From contig WACJ01000274.1 of assembly GCA_008973525.1 (NCBI GenBank), positions 310,001 through 374,000 of the forward strand: a stretch of 64,000 bases of DNA. The letters run 5' to 3'. The notes beneath the pieces were generated by a model that saw only the letters and a program-made list of their open reading frames with translations, made no database searches and was not told the DNA's origin. Position 1 is the first letter of the stretch. The number at the start of each line of letters is the position of its first letter. Positions 59,076-64,000 of the stretch are shown piece after piece. Origin of the DNA: Stenopsyche tienmushanensis (taxonomy: Eukaryota; Arthropoda; Insecta; Trichoptera; Stenopsychidae). A program made the translations under genes and the position numbers.

Positions 59076-60771
59076 CAAGTCGCCTTTAGAGAATCTAATG
59101 TATTAAAATGATTCTTTGTTTGTTCGTATTTAATGCGCTTTTTGTTGTCTTTTTTTCTATTTTGGGCCCTCTTTTGTATTTGCGATAAAAAACGGCACTA
59201 GTGTAAAAAGGCGTCGAAATCATTATTGTACGTGACGAATTTTTTTTTGCATCCGAGTGACCCCCCAGTGCAATTTCTACAACTGAACAACGTGACAAAC
59301 GCCGTAGTGACGAAGGCAACGCAGGGTTCTAGAAACCGGCAAAAAGTTCTATTCTAATAAAAATGAACAAATAGATGATTAATTGAAGATTAAGACAATA
59401 TTGATTCATGAAATAAATGTAATAAACCCTTTTCATTTGAATTTTCTGAAAATATACATGTTCTTTTTTTTGCTGAAACTTATATAGCTTCGGGATCTCT
59501 AGAGAACATAAATAATTAAAGAACACAAATTTTGTTCCTAAGATGGATTTCCTGCCTTTCTTTCCATTCCTCCGCAGAAGAAAAAGTCTTTGATTTATTC
59601 AGCGGGCATTTTGTCCAGTCCTTAAAATAAAGCGACTCGATTTATTTGCTGACCTCGTTAAAAACGTAATAAAATTTAGATTTTAGCGAGCGATTAGGGG
59701 GGGAGCAAGTATTCCGTCGGGCGGTGCTAAATCTCCCACACTGATATAAAAAGGGAATGAATGGTTATACGTATATAATTATCCTTATCAAACACAATGT
59801 CGTCGGAAATCTTATACAAATATGTGCGATAGTACTTTTTCGTATAAATATTGACTCGATGGGGATGTATTTTCGTTGAAGAATTAAAGCAAACAGGCAT
59901 GGGTTTGTGGAAAGTAAATGGCAAAACAATATATATCGGTGAAGTATGGCGGATGGGCTGTGACACCTACAGATAGCCTGCCACAAGCGTAGATCAATCA
60001 TAAAGGTAAACACGAACAGAAATTAATATCCGGTAAAACTGAGTGCAAACACAGCTTTGGGGGTGTTTGCAGATAGGGGCTGTCACCCTACACCCTCTAA
60101 CGATTTTTGTTTAAGCGACTCTTATTTTAAAACCGCCAAAACATAGCCTCCGCTTTGTTTCCTGTTACAAAGCCACAGATAGCCTTATCGTGACGAGCAT
60201 GATGCTGAACCGAATTTATCTAAATAATATTTTTATTGTATGCTATTTTTTGTCGAAATAAGCCTGAATTAATTCGAACAACATAATTACATGTGGGCTG
60301 CATGTTTTCATCCCCCTTCCGTGTACATGTTTTCAAACGTGTAGATTTAACATGGGGTCCTGCCATGGATTAGGACGAATTTGTGTTTCCTGCTTTGGAG
60401 CTTAACTAACTTTTATATTAGGAGTACGCAAACTTTTTTTGGCATTGGGATGTATAAAAATACAACTTTCCCTGGATGATATATAGGTAGTGAAATATAT
60501 TTTTCGCTCAGTTATCATATATATTTTAATGAGAATTGACGATGTATTAAGATTATTATATTTTTCTACAACTCTTAATAAAAATATCTCAAACAAGAAA
60601 AAAAAATTGGGCATCACACATAAAAACCATAGATAATCATATATTTTTTATAATTCCACTTATGGTTAAATAAAAATAGAAGTATTAAAATAGGATTTTG
60701 TATGTAGGATAAAACTTATGAGTGAATGCCATATTTATCGTTATTTTTAAACTACTGTAATATATTAGGTT
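59076..60771. other. Noncoding DNA, no gene recognised
   Basis: Mixed composition. The balanced parts at 59540-59760 and 60000-60380 lack domain-bearing frames. Confidence 0.35.
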
Positions 60772-61507
60772 CAGGGAATTCAATCCCGGGATCCCGGACA
60801 GTTGTAGGTACTCTTGAATCCCGGGATTAGTAAACGTAATCCCGAAAAATTCTGGATTGAAACTTTTATCTAACCGAAATCGTATACCTCACCATCACAT
60901 TAAAGGCTACTAAATCTAGACATTCTCGCCGAAATCTGGACGCTTGGAAACAGTGGCGTAACTACTAATTGGCGAGCTTAAGCGATGCCTAGGGGCAGTA
61001 ACTGTCCAATCTATGTATACATATATACACTTTCCCTACCGGTGATGTATTTACTACACCTCGATTCTAATAATGAGAATATCGATATGAAATATAATAG
61101 ATACGGGATTCAGATTTTTTTTATTCCTCCGTAATACAATTACGAATCACATCAAAGTATTAAAATATATAAGTATTCATCTGCAGCGACGGAAATAAAT
61201 AATTTGCCGGGAAATCGGGAATTTTGCGAGTTTTAGCCCGTGTCTCAGCAGAAAGAAATTTTATCAGTCACATTGATGGTGTTATACGAAAATGGAGGCT
61301 CATGCGATCATCAACTCGAACTAGCATTTAAATATCTGATGACGATACCACGAACGATTGTGGAGGCTGAGCGTACATTTTCAGCAGCAGGTTGCCTGGC
61401 TACCAAAATCAGATCCAGACTAAATGACGAAACACTCGATGCTTTAATGTTACTTCGGGCATATTTTCAATATAATATTTGACTTTTTTAGTGCTTTATT
61501 TATATTT
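60772..61507 (+). mobile_element. hAT family H, copy 5 (3'-truncated)
   Basis: The left terminus CAGGGAATTCAATCCCGGG matches, inverted, the right end of the 46023 copy. The body then follows that copy in reverse orientation through CTCTTGAATCCCGGGATTAG, the ATCACATCAAAGTA block and CCGGGAAATCGGG to the hATC segment and TAGTGCTTTATTTATATTTT. There the similarity ends (about 61507), and a mariner relic starts within about 25 bases. The second terminal repeat is missing. Confidence 0.8.
61264..61482 (+). pseudogene. hAT transposase hATC fragment, copy 2
   Basis: The frame reads VTLMVLYENGG, then QLELAFKYLMTIPRTIVEAE, RTFSAAGCLATKI and RSRLNDETLDALMLLRAYF. This is the full hATC dimerisation motif with the usual ending. 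The open frame starts from GTG at 61240, has no upstream transposase domains, and is therefore a remnant. Compared with 46283-46522 it keeps a more canonical C-terminus, so the two derive independently from an intact ancestor. Confidence 0.85.
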
Positions 61508-61529
61508 TACACAACTCCCATAACCCGAA

Positions 61530-62325
61530 AACCTACTAGACCGAGTTGCCACATGTGCTTCTTTGTGTGCGAGACAAAAGCATTGACTTTTTTGCATCGA
61601 CTAGTGATAAGAGATGAAAAATGAGTTGTCTATAACAATTTAACTAGGAAATTACCCATTAACCAATTAATTACCCAAGGCAGAACTTCATTAAAAAATA
61701 TATGATTTGTGTTTTTGGTGGAATATAAAGGACTTTATTTATTAAGAGTTATTCCAACCTTACCAAACAATTAATGCTGAGAAATATTGTGAAGAGCTGT
61801 TAAAATTCCATCCGACCATCATGACAATGCGCATCCTCATTCTGCAATGATGACATATCATAAATTAAAAAAGCTCAATTGGGATGTTTAAAGCATCCAC
61901 CTTAGGCCAGATCCACACTATGGTGCCAGTAACGGTTCGATCTCGCTCCGGTCTCGGTCCGATCAAATATTCCTACACGAGAAACAATGAGCGTATTCAC
62001 ACTCTGGAACGATACGATAGTTTGAATATGCTCATTGTTTCTCGTGTAAGAATATTTGATCGGACCGAGACCGGAGCGAGATCGAACCGTTACTGGCACC
62101 ATAGTGTGGATCGGGCCTTATTCTCCTAATTTAAGCCCTTCTAATTTACATTTTGTATTTATCTCTACAAAATTATTTGAAAGGAAAAAATTGAATACAA
62201 CAGATGAGGTAAAAGCCAGCACTATATTTGCATCGAAACCCGATTTTTTTGTATTCTTATGGATTTAAAAAGCTGACAGAACGATGGGAGACAGTCATTA
62301 GCAATACTGGGAATTATATTTTTGA
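61530..62325 (+). pseudogene. mariner transposase relic interrupted by a MITE
   Basis: Readable blocks in order are RVATCASLCARQK, LHRLVIRDEK (first Asp region), NNLTRKLPINQ, FWWNIKDFIY, ELFQPYQTINAEKYCEELL, then after a frameshift HDNAHPHSAMMTYHKLKKL (second Asp, HDNA) up to KHPP. The MITE (61905-62117) follows, and then YSPNLSPSNLHF (the former third-Asp motif, Asp now Asn), LNTTDEVKAS and LTERWETVISNTGNYIF. Multiple stops and frameshifts make it inactive. The order and spacing leave little doubt about the family. Confidence 0.88.
61905..62117. mobile_element. Foldback PIF/Harbinger-type MITE, 213 bp
   Basis: The arms are long inverted repeats (about 100 bp each, around a short asymmetric centre near 62003-62020), starting GGCCAGATCCACACTATGG and ending with its inverse CCATAGTGTGGATCGGGCC. 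TTA flanks it on both sides (61902-61904, 62118-62120). Removing the element and one TTA restores the uninterrupted reading of the mariner relic across the third-Asp motif, so TTA is the true target duplication. A 3-bp TTA/TWA target and GGCC termini are the PIF/Harbinger signature. Confidence 0.88.
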
Positions 62326-64000
62326 TATGGAACTTCATGTAGCATGCATTTATCATTAATTTTAAACCCATCATCCAAGCTACGGGTGAATATATCCAAA
62401 AATATATAACAATAATCATACATTTAAATATTTCTACAATGATTGAAAGCAAAATATTGAGAATTTACGAAGTCATGGTGATCTAAATTGGTAACACTTA
62501 ATCATCTGGCGAATTATCTTACTTACTTGAACGGCATTTAACTTGAATATATCCGTATGGTTTTTGTGCATTAGAAACTTGATCTGTAGTATTATAATTG
62601 TTCTAACAATGCTGTCTCAATTCAAAGCAAATCTTGTGGTGTGTTTATGATGTTGTTTCTTAATTAAAGGCATTCTGTCCAATTATGTTAGTGCAATGCC
62701 GAATAAATAGTAGTAAATGGTTAGAGGCAACGTCCATTATTTAATGGAAAAGGCAAGGCTCCCAAAATAACAAGAATTGCTATGCAGCAGGAAATTGTAT
62801 AGTGGGTTGCTGAAGCAAGGATGAATTGCATCTAATCTAATGGTGGATATTCGATATTTTACTGCGGCATTTTAGATTGACCCAAATAAATTTATAGCTT
62901 ACAAAATGGTGGCATTCGCATCGCGTTGATTAAATTTATTGAACAGTCCATAGCAAGATCGTAGATTAAATTTTTCTGAAAGCAGTTCGCGGATTAAAGC
63001 AAAGCATATTTTCAGCCCTTATCGGGTTTTTTATTAAGCCACCCCAAAGAATTTAAAACTTAGCTTGCATGCATGCCTCCATTTGCGTTCTTAGGCAACG
63101 CCAGCTGAATGCATGCGCCCGTTGCATTTTTCACATTGTAGCCATAAAGTATTTGGTCTGAGCTCAAGTCAAACTCACTTAGAGGAACTTTCGACTTCTG
63201 CCTCATGCATAATTCCCACACATAAATTTTCGCCGACGATTAACGTTTTATAACAAGAGTTTTATAAGCATGGAAATTCCAGCCATAAACCTCCCCGGGT
63301 AAGATGTATATCCTGCTCTTTTTTGAAAAGATCACTTTACGATGCTCTTATCTTCGCAGCATAAAAAAGAGCGTAGAACCGTTGAACTTCTTTCATGAAT
63401 AAAACAGACGGGATAAGCGCTCCAGGTGCATCGTGGGTCAATCTAAAACCGCCGAATATGTTCAAAGAGCTCCTCATTTTTTATTTAAATGAAGAAGAAG
63501 AATAAATAAAGAGCATCAAACAGCTTTTCTGAAGCACAATCCCAAAGGACACAACGGGACGTGAATAGATCAACAGAAATCGACGCCATGCAAACATCGC
63601 TACTGAAGCACATCTCATGATTTTGTTTCATCGTCAGAATTTTGCACATTTAAAAAACATGTTTTAAATTGGTATTTATTCGTCTGTGCTTCTATGGAAA
63701 CGCTCGCAATTTGCCCGAAAAAAAATATTTTTAAGGCATATTTTTGAATAAACGCATTCCGCAAATATTTAATGATATTAAATATTATTTTTTTAAATTG
63801 AGAAACGACTATTTTAGTCCAATAACTATTTTTCAATGATTTTCTTGAAAACATTTCCTTCTCTGATGTGAAATTTCATCAAAATCGTGTTAAAATTTGC
63901 GCAATTTAAGACAAATACGATGCAATCTTAGTGTTGTGTATATTAAAATGTATATTTTGTCATAATAACGACGATTTAATCCCGTGAATATGTATTCTTG
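62326..64000. other. Noncoding DNA, no gene recognised
   Basis: A+T-rich, with a more balanced block at about 63000-63460 (for example AACGCCAGCTGAATGCATGC). Short frames are AT-driven. Confidence 0.35.

Noticed and set aside
61884..62129. Open frames on both strands with the same peptide VPVTVRSRSGLGPIKYSY
   Set aside because: The two frames are identical because the MITE is a palindrome; no gene is implied.

Overview
The window is A+T-rich nuclear DNA from an arthropod, most likely an insect. The reasons are eukaryotic tRNA genes with Pol III T-run terminators, a mitochondrially targeted glutaryl-CoA dehydrogenase, many mariner, hAT, piggyBac-like and Mutator-like transposon relics, and a nuclear copy of an insect-type mitochondrial nad4 that uses invertebrate mitochondrial codons. 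The sequence alone does not settle the order or species. Most of the 64 kb is intergenic or intronic DNA built up from old transposons. Host coding content is sparse.

Region by region: (1) 1-850 carries the probable last exon of an unidentified gene on the + strand, with a poly(A) signal. (2) 844-9320 holds three copies of a TTAA-flanked piggyBac-like MITE, a tRNA-Ala(AGC) gene, the tail of a Mutator-like transposase and an LTR-like repeat. (3) 10.9-12.3 kb is a small tRNA cluster: Gly(GCC) on the - strand and two identical Lys(TTT) genes facing each other. (4) 12.3-31.4 kb is mostly unexplained A+T-rich DNA with further MITEs, a mariner relic, a hAT MITE nested inside a TTAA element, a strong hairpin at 13.0 kb and a second copy of the LTR-like repeat. 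(5) 31.4-35.6 kb contains a 932-bp inverted-repeat element, three Mutator-like transposase fragments and an antisense mariner relic. (6) 41.4-47.7 kb is rich in one hAT family, including a 1001-bp copy with recognisable 8-bp target duplications, plus the second tRNA-Ala and a LINE tail. (7) 51.5-54.8 kb has a mariner deletion derivative just downstream of the only complete protein gene, Gcdh (- strand, single exon), and a LINE reverse-transcriptase fragment. (8) 57.2-59.1 kb is a composite hAT-like element enclosing a mitochondrial nad4 insertion (NUMT), a 56-bp minisatellite and a 24-bp tandem repeat. (9) 60.8-62.3 kb has another hAT copy followed by a mariner relic that is interrupted by a foldback PIF/Harbinger-type MITE. 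The TTA target site of that MITE can still be read.

Functionally, the five tRNA genes and Gcdh (lysine and tryptophan catabolism in the mitochondrial matrix) are the only confident host genes. They do not form an operon or pathway cluster. I found no convincing new enzymatic or defence system. The most informative signals are the nested-insertion records, the composite NUMT/minisatellite element and a few hairpins or palindromes without an assigned role.
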